Of a DNA stretch of 64,000 nt, positions 63,806 through 64,000 are shown one piece after another. The translations under genes and the position numbers were made by a program. The DNA lies in assembly GCF_003867075.1 (NCBI RefSeq), contig NZ_CP032544.1:538501-602500 (forward strand), in the 5' to 3' direction. The notes under the pieces are model-generated. The model was not told the origin of the DNA. It searched no databases and was given only the letters and a program-made list of their open reading frames with translations. Each line of letters begins with the position of its first letter. The stretch's first letter is position 1. This DNA comes from Tenacibaculum mesophilum. GTDB lineage: Bacteria > Bacteroidota > Bacteroidia > Flavobacteriales > Flavobacteriaceae.

Positions 63806-64000
63806 ATGAAGAGTTTGATCCTGGCTCAGGATGAACGCTAGCGGCAGGCTTAACACATGCAAGTCGAGGGGCAGCGAATCTAGCTTGCTAGATGTCGGCG
63901 ACCGGCGAACGGGTGCGTAACGCGTATAGAATCTGCCTTGTACAGGAGGATAGCCTTTAGAAATGAAGATTAATACTCCATAATGTTTAGAGGTGGCATC
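63806..64000 (+). rRNA. rrs: 16S ribosomal RNA, 5' part
   Basis: Begins AATGAAGAGTTTGATCCTGG and continues with the universal 5' domain (GATGAACGCTAGCGGCAGGC near 63830, ACACATGCAAGTCGAGGGGC near 63852). The variable V1 loop contains CTAGCTTGCTAG. The AATGAAGAGTTTG start and AACGCTAGCGGCAGG are typical of Bacteroidota. The gene runs off the window at 64000. The exact 5' end is inferred. Confidence 0.97.

Overview
The window is AT-rich DNA from a marine, gliding member of the Flavobacteriaceae. The Tenacibaculum/Polaribacter neighbourhood is my best guess. Four things point there: the 16S rRNA start at the right edge has a Bacteroidota-type 5' region; promoters follow the Bacteroidota pattern (TTG, 19-21 bases, TAnnTTTG); the gliding ABC-transporter genes gldF and gldG are present; and a giant type IX secreted adhesin sits beside its PorP/SprF-like partner. 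Ribosome binding sites are weak or absent throughout, as is usual for this phylum.

Layout. 1-6.9 kb: the 3' part of a giant repeat adhesin, then a PorP/SprF-like outer-membrane protein and a TPR/PD40/OmpA protein. 7-8.6 kb (minus): CAP lipoprotein, DUF4268 protein, tRNA hydroxylase MiaE. 8.8-16.8 kb: bacterial alpha-2-macroglobulin and penicillin-binding protein 1C. 16.8-21.5 kb: cation/proton antiporter, dnaX (minus), msrA and a shrunken second copy of msrA. 21.5-24.8 kb (minus): a three-gene TonB receptor locus, probably for a metal. 24.9-28 kb (minus): a purB / nucleotide kinase / lipoprotein / terC operon. 28.1-31.2 kb: a decayed accessory island with two IS110-type transposase remnants in direct orientation, a DUF3800 gene broken by an in-frame TGA, and a small unknown gene with cassette-like spacers. 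31.2-34.7 kb: DUF6503 protein, a Cys-rich double-glycine peptide, grpE and dnaJ, a possible small RNA, and RNase P RNA. 35-41 kb: two different aconitases in tandem and a Crp/Fnr regulator. 41-47 kb: RskA-like lipoprotein, M23 peptidase-like protein, DUF6495, a zinc-less sirtuin, TrmH, and topoisomerase III. 47.2-49.6 kb: an ATP-grasp-like ligase paired with an AstE/aspartoacylase-type zinc enzyme. 49.7-55.4 kb: DUF2911, ACR3 arsenite exporter, and the SAM hydrolase / monooxygenase / gldF / gldG operon. 55.5-63 kb: PhoH, purC, isoquinoline-1-oxidoreductase-type IorA/IorB, an alpha-oxoamine synthase, and DUF4294. 63.1-64 kb: an rRNA operon leader with three promoters and the 16S start.

How the genes work together. 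Housekeeping functions (purine synthesis, TCA cycle, replication, protein folding, RNA processing) alternate with envelope functions (gliding and adhesion, TonB uptake, lipoproteins, periplasmic defence and peptidoglycan repair). The best leads are a poly-A slippage site in dnaX whose alternative frames stop at once; the decayed island with its broken DUF3800 gene; the orphan Cys-rich peptide; the ATP-grasp/AstE pair; a duplicated hairpin at pbpC; a sigma-54-like heat-shock promoter; and a tRNA-like minihelix in the rRNA leader.
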